This document shows, one piece after another, positions 36,354-46,141 of a DNA stretch of 64,000 nt. The stretch is from Hoskinsella mucinilytica (GTDB lineage Bacteria > Bacillota_I > Bacilli_A > Erysipelotrichales > Erysipelotrichaceae), in contig NZ_JBEQZJ010000013.1 of NCBI RefSeq assembly GCF_045223415.1, positions 17,602 to 81,601 of the forward strand, read 5' to 3'. Under the pieces are notes generated by a model. The model did no database searches and was not told where the DNA came from. It was given only the letters and a program-made list of their open reading frames with translations. How positions within the stretch are numbered: the stretch's first letter is position 1; every line of letters begins with the position of its first letter. The position numbers and the translations under genes are program-made.

Positions 36354-36391
36354 AGTATAACATACCATCTTTCATATGACAAGACACCTGT
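36354..36391 (-). promoter_or_regulatory. Promoter and possible NiaR operator of the nad operon
   Basis: On the minus strand TTGTCA (36377-36382), a 17-bp spacer, then TATACT (36354-36359). ACAGGTGTC directly upstream (to 36391) overlaps the -35 edge and resembles the half-site reported for NiaR; this part is from memory. Confidence 0.55.
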
Positions 36392-36464
36392 AAAGAAAGA
36401 TTACACAAATTGTCCATAAGATGATATCACACTTATTAGAATCAGTATGGTAATACTTATGATG

Positions 36465-37003
36465 TAACGAATAAGCAAACATTTGATACGTTTAAACAAA
36501 AAACCATTGACTTTTAATACATGAAATCTGCATTTTTATCATATTGGAACATTTGTTCCTGATTTTCATGTTATGACATAAATTTCACTCAAAATGCTTC
36601 ACTCGTTGCAGAATATCGTCACTCATTGTAAAATTCCTCATTTGTTATTGATAATATAATGAATTTAAGAGATGATATAAAGTTACATAAAAATTGATTG
36701 CACTTAACGAATAAGCAAACATTTAATACGTTTAAACAAAAAACCGTTGACTTATTGATACGTGTTATACGCAAAATCTGCATCTTATCCATTTTGGAAC
36801 ATTTGTTCCTAATATGGATGTTATAATATAAAATTACATAAATTGATAACACTTAACGAATAAACAAACATTTGATACGTTTAAACCAAGATCGTTGACT
36901 TTTCTATACGTGTTATGCATAAAATTTGCGTTTTAATCATTTCGGAACATTTGTTCCTGATTTTTATGTTATGATATAAATTTCACTCAAAATGTTTCAC
37001 TCT
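36465..37003. repeat. Three tandem imperfect repeats with LexA-like boxes
   Basis: Copies begin at 36465, 36705 and 36854. Each starts TAACGAATAARCAAACATTT, continues through a GTTTAAAC palindrome and a TTGACT, and includes the palindrome GGAACATTTGTTCC (36546-36559, 36796-36809, 36944-36957) and a TTATRAYATAA about 11 nt further on. The first and third copies end with the same AAATTTCACTCAAAATG. The first copy has a 10-bp deletion and is followed by about 100 bp of extra sequence. The box fits the Gram-positive LexA core GAAC-N4-GTTC. Confidence 0.75.
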
Positions 37004-37084
37004 TTTCTTTAAAGATTGACTAACATGAGAAAACGTTTTATGATGAAAGCAAATATAGGTAAAGCTTTTATGGAGTGTGATCAT

Positions 37085-37519
37085 ATGAAAAAACATATTA
37101 AAAAGAGGTATCTTTTCATTGTTGGTATTTTGGTTGTAATGATTTGTAGTATAGGTGGGTATTATGTTTGGTGTGCTTATCATCCTGTAATCAATATAAG
37201 AATCAGTGAAGGTAGTAGCATTGCAGAAAATCTCAAACTAGATACTCCGGCAATTTCTATTGCGGGGAAATGGTATGATGATCCTGCTTCAGCCATCGTG
37301 CATGATGTTAGTGATTTGATTATGCAACATGAGAATGTCATACAACAAGTCAAGGATGGCTACAAAGAATCTAATATCAGCTTAGATATCAAAGAAGTAA
37401 ATGGTAAAACAGTTTTAAATTATAATGGGACTGCGATAACCAACGATAATAAAAAAGTAGAATATCATAAAGAAATTATATTAGACTTTTCATTAGATGC
37501 AACAATATATCCTTCATAA
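37085..37519 (+). CDS. Small exported or membrane-anchored protein of unknown function
   Basis: A 144-residue protein: basic N-terminus (KKHIKKR), one helix (about 9-30) and an extracytoplasmic domain of about 110 residues with no recognised fold. The open frame extends upstream, but GGAG 9 nt before the ATG at 37085 and the signal-like start favour this site. It lies directly downstream of the three repeats with LexA-like boxes, which are its likely control region. No homologue recognised. Confidence 0.65.
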   Translation: MKKHIKKRYLFIVGILVVMICSIGGYYVWCAYHPVINIRISEGSSIAENLKLDTPAISIAGKWYDDPASAIVHDVSDLIMQHENVIQQVKDGYKESNISLDIKEVNGKTVLNYNGTAITNDNKKVEYHKEIILDFSLDATIYPS

Positions 37520-37562
37520 GGATTTCCATAACATAAAAAGCTTGGAACCAAGTATGATCGTT

Positions 37563-37600
37563 ACCCATAAAGATAGACATCATCTTTGTGGGTATTTTCT
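37563..37600 (+). terminator. Terminator of the small exported protein gene
   Basis: A 12-bp stem with one GU pair (37563-37574 with 37582-37593), then ATTTTCT. Confidence 0.72.
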
Positions 37601-37605
37601 ATCAT

Positions 37606-37636
37606 ATAAAAGACAGTCAAATCAATGGCTGTCTAT
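37606..37636 (-). terminator. Terminator of the YhgE-like gene
   Basis: AGACAG (37611-37616) pairs with CTGTCT (37629-37634), extended by two inner pairs, and TTTTAT follows on the minus strand. It is nearly the same sequence as the terminator at 5606. Confidence 0.65.
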
Positions 37637-37641
37637 ATCCT

Positions 37642-40188
37642 TTAATGAAATTTTGCTAATAACGTAGATTCATATTGTTCCTCACTGATACCGGCTTTCC
37701 AACGATAGAAAAGAATGGATAATAAGGAGAATACCAGAATCATACCAACAAATACCAGAATATCTTGGGTGATTGCTCCTCCACACGCAAGCGTATGACG
37801 GAATGCATCAACACTATAACTAAATGGCATAAATGGATGAATCATACGATAGAATGCTCCAGATGTTTCGATAGGATATGTCCCCGCTGCACCACCTAGT
37901 TGTAAAACCATAAATACCAATACGATAAAACTTCCGATCTTTCCACATGTGATACTGAAGAAAACGATCATGGACATAAATGCTGCCGCCACTAAAACCG
38001 CAAGAGCAAAGGTCATCCCTATTTGATATGGAGATAATCCATTAAACAGCATCAAGGCAGCAATCATGACTACCGCCATAAGTGTAGAAACGACATACAT
38101 AACACCGGCCTTACTAGCCCATAATTTCAGTCCGGATCTTGTATGAATATTATTTTTCAACAGTGGATACATCAAAGTAAATGCCATACATGCTACATAT
38201 AAACCTACAGACATCATATAGGGTGCCATTGCATGACCATTGTTCTCTACTGTACTAATCTCTTGATGATTTAATTGTATTGGATTAGCCAGCATATCTG
38301 TTGTGGAATCGCTCACTTTGATATCACTTTGTTTTGCGCCTTCTTGTAACGATGTTTGAAGTGTTGAGGTGCCATCGTTTAACTGAATCAATCCACTATA
38401 TAATGTATCTGATCCTTGGGATAATTGATGAGCTCCTGATGCTAACTGAATGCTACCATCATTTAGTTGCTTTGCGCCGTTTAATAAGGTCGGATTGTTT
38501 TGTATTAACGTTGATGTTCCTTGATATAAATCATTGCTTCCTAAGGATAATTGTTGAATACCGTTAGCCAGGGAAGGCATCTGTTCATATAAATCATTCA
38601 TTCCCTGTGCAAGTTGTGCTGAGCCTTGCGTTAAAGTTGAACTGTTTTCATCTATACTTGTGACTCCGTTAGATAACGCAGTTACACCATCAGTATAGGC
38701 TTTCACTCCATTTGTAAGACCTTGAGATCCATTGAACCCTTCCTCCATTAATTTCAAAGAATCTTGTAGGCTTGTCACTCCTTGAATCAAGCCCATGGAA
38801 TCTATGGTTGTGCCTTGCTTATCGAGATTCTGTTTGACGGCTTGAAGCCCTTCACTTAGACCTTGAAGCATTTCTTGATTTCCTTGAATCAACGCTTGCA
38901 TATCATCGCTACTTGTCATCAATTTTTCTAATGATTGAGATAATGCGCTATAGTTTTGTTGGGTCTGATTCATATCAGTTATCATTTCTTCTAACTGTGT
39001 TGCTGTTACGTTATCAGTAGTACTATCTTTGATGTTCGTTAATGCAGCAATGACGCTTTGCTGCTGTTCACTTGCTTGATCAATTACCTTTTTTAACGTT
39101 TCTGCGTCTGTTTTTAAATTTGACATCATGACGATACTTTGTTGATTGCCTTTTTGAAGTGTTTCTAAAGTAGGTGCGTTACTTGTTAAGTTTTCACCAA
39201 TGGTATCGGACATTGTTTCCATACCCTTTTTGATTACTTCACTACCTTGATACATATCATGATTCCCTTGTGATAGTTGGGTTACACCATGAAGCAATAC
39301 CGCATTTTGCGATATCAATTGTTTACTGCTATCATCCAATAATTTGACAGCTTGCATGTAGCTAGATACACCATAGGATACATCATTACTACCTTTTTTT
39401 AACTGAGCGACACCATTCACCAAAGTACCTGAATGTTCTTGTAAAGAAGCAATACCATCCTTTAATTTACCTGCTCCTTGATCAATGGCTTCACTGCCTT
39501 TTGTATATTCCGATAACCCTTTTTCTAATGTTTCCGTACCATTTTCAAAGGTCAATGTACTACTTGCGAGGGTCTTTAAATTGTCACTTATTTGTTTACT
39601 TCCATCTTGTGCTGAATAGGCACCATCTTTTAACTGTGCACTGCCATCACTTGCATCTTTTAAACCATTGCTTAAGTCTTTAACTGTAGAAAACAAGGTA
39701 TCCGCATAAGTTTTCGTCACAGATTCTGACACGCTTTCCTTGATTTTCGCCATTGCTGAATCATCCATCTTTGTCGCAATATAATTGGTACCAGGATTTG
39801 TTTGATATTCCAATTTCATTTTTTGCGGATGTGCTTCTAATAATGTCGTCGCATTTTTAGAAAAATCAGAAGGAATGGAAATGATCATATAATAACTTCC
39901 ATCCTCTAATCCTTTTCTAGCGGTGCTATCATCTACAAATGAAAATTTCATTGATTCATTCTCTTTCAGATTTTTTACAAGCTCATTTCCAACATCCAAT
40001 GTTGTGCCATGATACTCCACTGCTTGATCTTGATTTACTACCGCAACCGGAATATCTCCTGTATTTCCATAAGGATCCCACATGGAACCAAGAAAGATAC
40101 CGGCATATAGCATTGGAATCGCTATAATCGCCACCAAAACGACTTTTAACCATGTGCTATGTAGCACACTCTTCCATTCTTCTTTCAT
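37642..40188 (-). CDS. YhgE/Pip-family membrane protein
   Basis: An 848-residue protein with the YhgE/Pip plan. One N-terminal helix is followed by the family stretch GSMWDPYGNTGDIPVAVVNQD. A very long extracytoplasmic helical region (about 60-640) is built from short repeats such as LxxGxxxL and LSQGSxxLYxG. About five helices at the C-terminus resemble ABC-2 permease segments. Family members include phage-infection protein Pip of lactococci. Function in this host is unknown; it is divergent from the sigma factor gene, which may control it. Confidence 0.85.
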   Translation of the reverse strand: MKEEWKSVLHSTWLKVVLVAIIAIPMLYAGIFLGSMWDPYGNTGDIPVAVVNQDQAVEYHGTTLDVGNELVKNLKENESMKFSFVDDSTARKGLEDGSYYMIISIPSDFSKNATTLLEAHPQKMKLEYQTNPGTNYIATKMDDSAMAKIKESVSESVTKTYADTLFSTVKDLSNGLKDASDGSAQLKDGAYSAQDGSKQISDNLKTLASSTLTFENGTETLEKGLSEYTKGSEAIDQGAGKLKDGIASLQEHSGTLVNGVAQLKKGSNDVSYGVSSYMQAVKLLDDSSKQLISQNAVLLHGVTQLSQGNHDMYQGSEVIKKGMETMSDTIGENLTSNAPTLETLQKGNQQSIVMMSNLKTDAETLKKVIDQASEQQQSVIAALTNIKDSTTDNVTATQLEEMITDMNQTQQNYSALSQSLEKLMTSSDDMQALIQGNQEMLQGLSEGLQAVKQNLDKQGTTIDSMGLIQGVTSLQDSLKLMEEGFNGSQGLTNGVKAYTDGVTALSNGVTSIDENSSTLTQGSAQLAQGMNDLYEQMPSLANGIQQLSLGSNDLYQGTSTLIQNNPTLLNGAKQLNDGSIQLASGAHQLSQGSDTLYSGLIQLNDGTSTLQTSLQEGAKQSDIKVSDSTTDMLANPIQLNHQEISTVENNGHAMAPYMMSVGLYVACMAFTLMYPLLKNNIHTRSGLKLWASKAGVMYVVSTLMAVVMIAALMLFNGLSPYQIGMTFALAVLVAAAFMSMIVFFSITCGKIGSFIVLVFMVLQLGGAAGTYPIETSGAFYRMIHPFMPFSYSVDAFRHTLACGGAITQDILVFVGMILVFSLLSILFYRWKAGISEEQYESTLLAKFH

Positions 40189-40549
40189 TGTAAACCTTCC
40201 TTCTTTCGTAATGCATTCATTATAATCTTGATACAGACATTCTCAATAAACAAAAACAGGCATTTGTCTAAGTATCCGCTTCCATCATCAATGTATGTAT
40301 CAAAACTGAATTTGGTACAATTTTCTATCATGATCATACTTTAGCAATGGCAAGAAAAAATGGATATCGCCTATGTCGATTCACCAGGATGATTTATTCA
40401 TATCATACTTATCAATCACTTGTAATCATATGGTTTGATATATCTTCCTCTTTTTCTTTCTTGTATGATAAAATTTAGATAGAAATATTGAATAACTTTG
40501 TCACAATACGTAAATAGAATCGTCTAATTTATAGAAGGGAGGATTTATT
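40189..40549. other. Divergent intergenic region
   Basis: Holds the start regions of the YhgE-like and sigma-factor genes. A weak TTGAAT (40488-40493) and TAAATA (40511-40516), 17 bp apart, may serve the sigma gene. I see no other gene or RNA. Confidence 0.35.
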
Positions 40550-41407
40550 ATGAATCCAATACAACAAAATGAATTGGTGGTTTCCGCCACAAATGGAAAC
40601 AAAGAAGCATTACAAGCAATTTTAGAAGAAATACAAGATCTTGTTTTCAATCTTTCACTGAGAATGCTTGGTAATACTGCAGATGCTCAAGATGCATCAC
40701 AAGATATTTTGATTAAAATCATTACCAGACTGGATAGTTTCTCACAAAAATCCAGCTTTCAGACATGGGTATATCGTATTGCTGTCAATTATTTGATCGA
40801 TTATAAGAAATCCATGTTTGCACAACATCCTTTAAACTTTGAGTTTTATGCCGCAGATACACAATCCGGTTTTATGTCTTATACTCCGGATATGATGATG
40901 GGAAAAAGTGAAGATGAATTGGCATGGGAGCTACGTATGTCTTGTACCAACGTGATGTTACAATGTTTTGATCCTGAAACTAGATGTATTTTTATATTAG
41001 GAACGATGTTTCATTTAGACAGTACCATTGCAGGTGAAATCTTTGATATTACCCCTGCTACATATCGACAAAAACTTTCCAGAGCAAGAAAGAAAATGGC
41101 TGATTTTCTAAGTGTGAATTGTGGTCTTACAGAAACCGGATGTTGTAACTGTAAAAAGCGTATAGGTAATGCTTTGATTCAACATCGTCTTGATCCTACG
41201 CATATGGAGTATCAACGCTTAGATCCATTGGATCATTCACTGCTTCAAGAAACAACAGAGCATATGGTGGAAATCGACAAGATGGTTCCCGTCTTTGAAG
41301 ATCTACCTAACTATCATTCTCCTATCGCAGTGAAAGAATTTATCACAGGTTTATTAAATTCGAATGATATGAAAGCCATACAACAATATAAGGAGAAGAT
41401 ATCATGA
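40550..41407 (+). CDS. ECF-like RNA polymerase sigma factor with Cys-rich C-terminal extension
   Basis: A 285-residue protein. Region 2 (about 25-95, with DAQDASQDILIKI and FQTWVYRIAVNYLIDYKK) and region 4 (about 135-185, with YRQKLSRARKKMADF) are clear. Roughly 100 residues follow, opening with CGLTETGCCNCKKR, a cluster that could bind metal or sense redox state. Typical ECF factors end near 180-200 residues. A strong ribosome site (GGGAGG) precedes it. It overlaps the DUF2461 gene by 4 nt. No anti-sigma gene is adjacent, so the extension may take that role. Confidence 0.85.
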   Translation: MNPIQQNELVVSATNGNKEALQAILEEIQDLVFNLSLRMLGNTADAQDASQDILIKIITRLDSFSQKSSFQTWVYRIAVNYLIDYKKSMFAQHPLNFEFYAADTQSGFMSYTPDMMMGKSEDELAWELRMSCTNVMLQCFDPETRCIFILGTMFHLDSTIAGEIFDITPATYRQKLSRARKKMADFLSVNCGLTETGCCNCKKRIGNALIQHRLDPTHMEYQRLDPLDHSLLQETTEHMVEIDKMVPVFEDLPNYHSPIAVKEFITGLLNSNDMKAIQQYKEKIS

Positions 41408-42096
41408 CTTCAATCGATACACAAAAAATCATAGCTTTTCTATCAGCACTATCTAAAAACAATCAGCGAGAATGGTTTCACGAACATAAAAAAGAAAGAA
41501 TGGATGTGAATGAAGAATTTGAAAGTTTGGTTCAAGAGTTTATGATCGGCATTGGTTCTTTTGATGATTCCGTGTTAGGTTTTCAACCAAAACAGTTGAC
41601 CTTTTCTATGGTAAGAGATACTCGTTTCTCACATGACAAATCACCGTATCGTCCTGCATTACGTGCACATATTTCTTCCAAAGGTAAACTTCCCATACCG
41701 GTTGGATATTTTTTATCCATAGAACCAAATGGAAATACCATGCTAGGTGGTGGATTATTCGCAGACATGTTTAAAGATGCAACGACTATGATAAGAGATT
41801 ATATCGTTGATCATGGAGATGAGTTTCATCAAATCGTAACCGATCCATCTTTTACGGAATATTTTACGTTATTAGGAACGAAACTGAAAAAGGTACCTAA
41901 GGGTTATGATCCTGAACATCCTTATGGTGAATATTTAAAATATAAAAGCTGGTTTGTAGAATTTCATCTTCCTGATGATGCTGTAACAGATAGTACGCAG
42001 TTTATAAAAACAGGTCTTTTATTATTTGAACGAATGAAACCCTTCAATGATTTTTTAAATAAGGCTTTGGTTGACTTTGAAATGCCAAAAAGATGA
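41404..42096 (+). CDS. DUF2461-family protein
   Basis: A 230-residue cytoplasmic protein of the DUF2461/TIGR02453 family. Markers are FLSALSKNNQREWFHEHKKE at the N-terminus, RDTRFSHDKSPYRP near 75 and GGGLFADMFKD near 115. The family is widespread but uncharacterised. It overlaps the upstream sigma-factor gene by 4 nt (ATGA), which implies co-translation. A bidirectional terminator follows. Confidence 0.88.
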   Translation: MTSIDTQKIIAFLSALSKNNQREWFHEHKKERMDVNEEFESLVQEFMIGIGSFDDSVLGFQPKQLTFSMVRDTRFSHDKSPYRPALRAHISSKGKLPIPVGYFLSIEPNGNTMLGGGLFADMFKDATTMIRDYIVDHGDEFHQIVTDPSFTEYFTLLGTKLKKVPKGYDPEHPYGEYLKYKSWFVEFHLPDDAVTDSTQFIKTGLLLFERMKPFNDFLNKALVDFEMPKR

Positions 42097-42113
42097 CATT
42101 ATTTTAAAATAGG

Positions 42114-42142
42114 AAAGAGAGCTAAACCATAGCTCTCTTTTT
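42114..42142. terminator. Bidirectional terminator
   Basis: A perfect 10-bp stem (42114-42123 with 42131-42140) with a 7-nt loop, between the DUF2461 gene and the convergent surface-protein gene. Confidence 0.85.
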
Positions 42143-42146
42143 ACGT

Positions 42147-44594
42147 TTATTGATTTCTTATTTTCTTTCTCATCAACATAATACCACATCCGCTACTTAA
42201 TAACAGTCCGAGGAATAGCATCATTTGTGTAGTATCACCAGTAGATGGACTTGTCATATCATCCTGATGATCATTTGAGTCATCATTAGGTGTTGTATCC
42301 TGTGGCTCTTTATCAACTTTGACCAACGCATGATATGCTGCATTTAAATCATTTACCAATTGATCTACTTCTTCTTGTGTCACAGTATCTGAAGTTAGCA
42401 TCGTTTTTGCTTGTTCATACAAGCTCGCAAATGCTTCATAACTTTGTGCTGTATAATCTTCTTTTACAATATTCTGATAGCGTGTTACTAGATCTTCTAA
42501 TTCAGATTTGTCAACAACGATCGTTTTTTCTATTACATTGATTGCGACAGCACCTTGATCATGCGTATCAGTATAGTTCTTTGCTTTCGCATAAACAACA
42601 AAATAGTTTCCGGTTTCATTTTCTCCGATCGTTAACACACCATTTTCAGAAATTTTGGTATTCTGATCCGTTGTATCTCCGACGATAGACCATATAACAT
42701 CTGTTTCTCCAGCATCCGCAGTAAATTGTTGAGATGCACCTTTTTCTACTTTTACGGTAAAATGAGATCCTTCAGGTTGTACATCGATACCGGTCCATCC
42801 TTTATTCCAACGAGAACTTAAGCCTTCATACCAAGGCCAAGATTCATGTGTTGCCCATCCATTTGTATTTGGAAGCACATAACCATCTTCACACACTAAA
42901 CCACTTGTATCTGTTGGATTTATTAATTTACCACCGCTATATTTCTTTGTAAAGGTCAATGTCTGATTACCAACCTGTTTTACAGCGCTACTTCCCGGTC
43001 TGGATGTAATATAAACAGTATTGTTTATTACTTGAATATTGTAATCTTCTACACCATTACCATCGAAACTTGTCGCTTTATCCAAATCTTCTACTAAGAT
43101 ACCATTGCCATTTGTATCTTGTCCATAATAATAAACGATACCCTGATCTTCGTAGGTTAATACATAACTACAAGAGGAAACGATCTGTGATGCATCATTT
43201 AGATTGCTTAATCCATAAAAACTATAGGCAGTAACTGTACCATCTTTGGTTTCTCCACCACCGCCTTGTTGTGTTTCATGTACATACACACTTGCGATAT
43301 CATAGATTTTTTCGCTAGATGCAGAAGAAGCATTGACGCTGATTTTCATCTGAGTATATACAGGTGTATTAGGCAAATACAACAACGTAACTGCAATCTG
43401 TGTTTCACTTGCAGAAGTATTGATTTCAAATTCATCTTCATTTAACGTAAATACATCACCATAAGAATTTGTTAAAACGATAGAAATATCCTGTTTTTTC
43501 AAATCTGATGCGTTGGTGCCTTCTGGCCATGTGATATAAAAATCATCAGCTAAGTCATCACATAAGATAGGTTGATTTCCATCACCGATCCAAGTCCATA
43601 CAGGTTCACTTTCTTGAGGAACACTCATACCTCTTTGTGATAAAGAGATCATTTCAGCTTCAACATTCATACCATTCTTGAATGTCATTCCTGCCAATCC
43701 AACAAAATCCTGTCCATAGATTTGAACATGTCCCTGAAATTCTTTGCTAGGAAGTGGCAATCCACAATAAGTAACACCTTCTAACATAAAATGAAAGCGA
43801 TATAGACCACTACCATCTCCTCCAAGGCAACTCCATTCTCTACCACTATTGGTATCTTTTAAATCATAAACTGAACGATCGATTTCTAAATCGCCTGCTT
43901 GTAATGCATAGGTTGTCTGTCCATCGATCCAAGGGTTTACTAATGATGTTGCTTGGAATATATATTCATTCACATAATATCCATCACCTTCCATAAGGCG
44001 AATGGTTGCATTGTTGCTATCTATTTGATCATTATCCAACCCTTCCATATCTAAGGATATGGTTGCACTGGTATCTCCATAGTCAACTACTTCTTTTAAC
44101 GCTTCTTTCAATGTACTCTTACTATAAGTATATGCACTTCCGAAAATATGACTTTCTATTGTCATGTGCGGAACGACATATTCTCCGATTTTAATACATG
44201 TTGCATCAGTATTTAACGCATCATTATCCGGTTTTATATAGAGATCGTAATCATCACTGGCATTTGTATACTTTGTAATTTTTGAAGCATCCACTGCAAT
44301 CGTTATTACCTTATCATTCTTACTTTGAATGACAGCAATATCTTCACTACCAGAAAATGCTTCACTACCATCGCTATTTTTCATCCAATTACTTACATCA
44401 TCACCAATGGATACCTTCCATGAGGTTTCTGCTTTTACATCAAATTGATACATCATTGTCTTTGAAATGTTGATTTCCTCAGTTTCTAATTCAATTTGAT
44501 CTAATGTTTGATCTTGCTGTTCTACTGCATGAATACCCTGAACAGAGGAAAGACACATCATCAATGCCAAAGTTAGTATTCCTGTTTTTCGCAT
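42147..44594 (-). CDS. Sortase-anchored surface protein with FIVAR-type repeat
   Basis: About 815 residues. A signal peptide of about 25 residues starts MRKTGILTLAL. Large beta-rich extracellular regions follow. A FIVAR-like helical module (about 690-755) precedes a polar spacer, then the sorting signal SPSTG (782-786), a hydrophobic helix and the basic tail RKKIRNQ. SPSTG is an LPXTG-like variant, so wall attachment by a sortase is probable. The start at 44594 has GAAGGAG 9 nt upstream; the frame also opens at 44618. It is transcribed from a sigma-54 type promoter about 100 nt upstream, unusual for a surface protein. Confidence 0.83.
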   Translation of the reverse strand: MRKTGILTLALMMCLSSVQGIHAVEQQDQTLDQIELETEEINISKTMMYQFDVKAETSWKVSIGDDVSNWMKNSDGSEAFSGSEDIAVIQSKNDKVITIAVDASKITKYTNASDDYDLYIKPDNDALNTDATCIKIGEYVVPHMTIESHIFGSAYTYSKSTLKEALKEVVDYGDTSATISLDMEGLDNDQIDSNNATIRLMEGDGYYVNEYIFQATSLVNPWIDGQTTYALQAGDLEIDRSVYDLKDTNSGREWSCLGGDGSGLYRFHFMLEGVTYCGLPLPSKEFQGHVQIYGQDFVGLAGMTFKNGMNVEAEMISLSQRGMSVPQESEPVWTWIGDGNQPILCDDLADDFYITWPEGTNASDLKKQDISIVLTNSYGDVFTLNEDEFEINTSASETQIAVTLLYLPNTPVYTQMKISVNASSASSEKIYDIASVYVHETQQGGGGETKDGTVTAYSFYGLSNLNDASQIVSSCSYVLTYEDQGIVYYYGQDTNGNGILVEDLDKATSFDGNGVEDYNIQVINNTVYITSRPGSSAVKQVGNQTLTFTKKYSGGKLINPTDTSGLVCEDGYVLPNTNGWATHESWPWYEGLSSRWNKGWTGIDVQPEGSHFTVKVEKGASQQFTADAGETDVIWSIVGDTTDQNTKISENGVLTIGENETGNYFVVYAKAKNYTDTHDQGAVAINVIEKTIVVDKSELEDLVTRYQNIVKEDYTAQSYEAFASLYEQAKTMLTSDTVTQEEVDQLVNDLNAAYHALVKVDKEPQDTTPNDDSNDHQDDMTSPSTGDTTQMMLFLGLLLSSGCGIMLMRKKIRNQ

Positions 44595-44692
44595 ACCTTT
44601 TTTCTCCTTCTCACTCAAGTTGCAGATAACTTTTGTAAATTTTTTCTCCTTTCTTTTTTCTTATCTGCACGATTTCTTCCCATACCTTTACA

Positions 44693-44711
44693 CTAGCAAA
44701 GTCTATGCCAA
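44693..44711 (-). promoter_or_regulatory. Sigma-54 promoter of the surface-protein gene
   Basis: On the minus strand TTGGCATAGACTTTGCTA: GG at 44709-44708 (-24) and GC at 44697-44696 (-12), with exactly ten bases between. It is almost identical to the promoter at 54561-54579. Confidence 0.8.
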
Positions 44712-44830
44712 TTTCGTTCATCCGATAAATATCGCATATTCTGAAACCCGAAAGACACTAAGCGTATGATAAATGAACAGTACGTATCACCATCCATATA
44801 TAGTGTCGTAAAACGTTAAAATGTAAGGGC

Positions 44831-44860
44831 TTGTAATTATTGTTTCTATGGTGTTAGAAT
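44831..44860 (+). promoter_or_regulatory. Putative sigma-A promoter of rpoN
   Basis: TTGTAA (44831-44836), an 18-bp spacer and TAGAAT (44855-44860), about 40 nt before the rpoN start. Confidence 0.5.
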
Positions 44861-44899
44861 AAGAACACATCCCGTTATATGGAGAAAGGAGAGGTTATT

Positions 44900-46141
44900 A
44901 TGAAGCAAACCATTCTTCCGAAATTAGACTTGTCTTTAAAACAGTCCTTGCATGCTTCCAATGTTAAGTCATTACAAATCTTAAGCTGTAGCAATGATGA
45001 ATTGCGAGTTTTTTTAAATGAAACAGTTCATCAAAACCCTTTTCTTCATTATCATTCAAAAGATGTGATAGATTCTGATGCATTTTTATCTTATGCACAG
45101 GAAGGTCCATCCCTTTATGATGAAATCATGAGACAGGCAGAAACAAGCAAATATCAAATAGATCAAAAAGTCTGTGAATATTTGATCTTTCAATTAGATT
45201 CAAATGGTTATTTCCAAACTGATTTATCTACCCTAATAAAGCAATCTCCCTTCACGAAAGAACAAATCAAGCGTCATCTGATCATTCTTCGATCGTTTGA
45301 GCCACATGGTCTTTTCGCCTTCTCATTAAAACAATGCTTGAAAATTCAATGTCATTATTCATCTGAACCAGCTAGTGAAACTGCAATATTATTATGTGAA
45401 CATCTAGAAGAACTTGCCCTTCATCATTATGAATCTATTATGGATGCTTGTGATATCACGCTAGATGAATTGGAAGAAGGCTATGATTTCATAAAAACAT
45501 TACATCCAAAACCCGGTGCGAATTATCAGAAGAATACTAGCTATATGCAACCAGAGTTTAAAGTTGAAGTGATAGATGATCATATTCATATCCAACATCT
45601 ATTCGATGATCTTGCATTATCTTTTCAATCCTTAGAGGACGATTATCAAAGAAGCGAGGTAAGTGAATATTTAAAAAAACAACGCCAACAAGCGCTTGAA
45701 ATCATGAGTAGTATCAAAAGACGAAATATGACATTGCTTTTGATCATGCAATATATCTGTGAAATTCAAAAGGATTTCTTTCTTCATCAAGGCTCTTTAC
45801 ATCATTTAACATTAGAGATGATTGCGAAAAATTGTGGATTTCATATATCAACGATCTCTCGTGCATTAGCTAATAAATCCTTTGAATTTCATCAACGATA
45901 TTATAGTCTTTCTTCTATGTTAAGTCATGGTGGGTATCAAGATCACAGTATCAAAGCCATCCAAGAAGAAATTAAATCTATCATTGAACACGAGGACAAA
46001 AACAAGCCATATAGTGATGAACGTATTCGTTTATTGCTTCAAGAGAAAAATATCCATATCTCACGTAGAGCAGTAACCAAATATAGAGAAAATTGTTTTA
46101 TATACAATTCATCAAAAAGAAAACAATCAAAAAAGACCTAG
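44900..46141 (+). CDS. rpoN: RNA polymerase sigma-54 factor
   Basis: A 413-residue sigma-54. The N-terminal activator-contact region (KLDLSLKQSLHASNVKSLQIL) is followed by the core-binding part. The C-terminal DNA-binding region has the RpoN box SRRAVTKYRE at 388-397 (consensus ARRTVAKYRE). GGAGAGG 5 nt upstream of the ATG at 44900 fixes the start, seven codons inside the open frame. The acidic linker is short, as in other Firmicutes. It serves the LevR-type activator at 54671-57400 and the two -24/-12 promoters in this window. Confidence 0.94.
   Translation: MKQTILPKLDLSLKQSLHASNVKSLQILSCSNDELRVFLNETVHQNPFLHYHSKDVIDSDAFLSYAQEGPSLYDEIMRQAETSKYQIDQKVCEYLIFQLDSNGYFQTDLSTLIKQSPFTKEQIKRHLIILRSFEPHGLFAFSLKQCLKIQCHYSSEPASETAILLCEHLEELALHHYESIMDACDITLDELEEGYDFIKTLHPKPGANYQKNTSYMQPEFKVEVIDDHIHIQHLFDDLALSFQSLEDDYQRSEVSEYLKKQRQQALEIMSSIKRRNMTLLLIMQYICEIQKDFFLHQGSLHHLTLEMIAKNCGFHISTISRALANKSFEFHQRYYSLSSMLSHGGYQDHSIKAIQEEIKSIIEHEDKNKPYSDERIRLLLQEKNIHISRRAVTKYRENCFIYNSSKRKQSKKT

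Noticed and set aside
36465..37003. The three tandem repeats as a CRISPR array.
   Set aside because: Units are about 150 bp with similar interiors rather than short repeats with unique spacers, and no cas genes are present.
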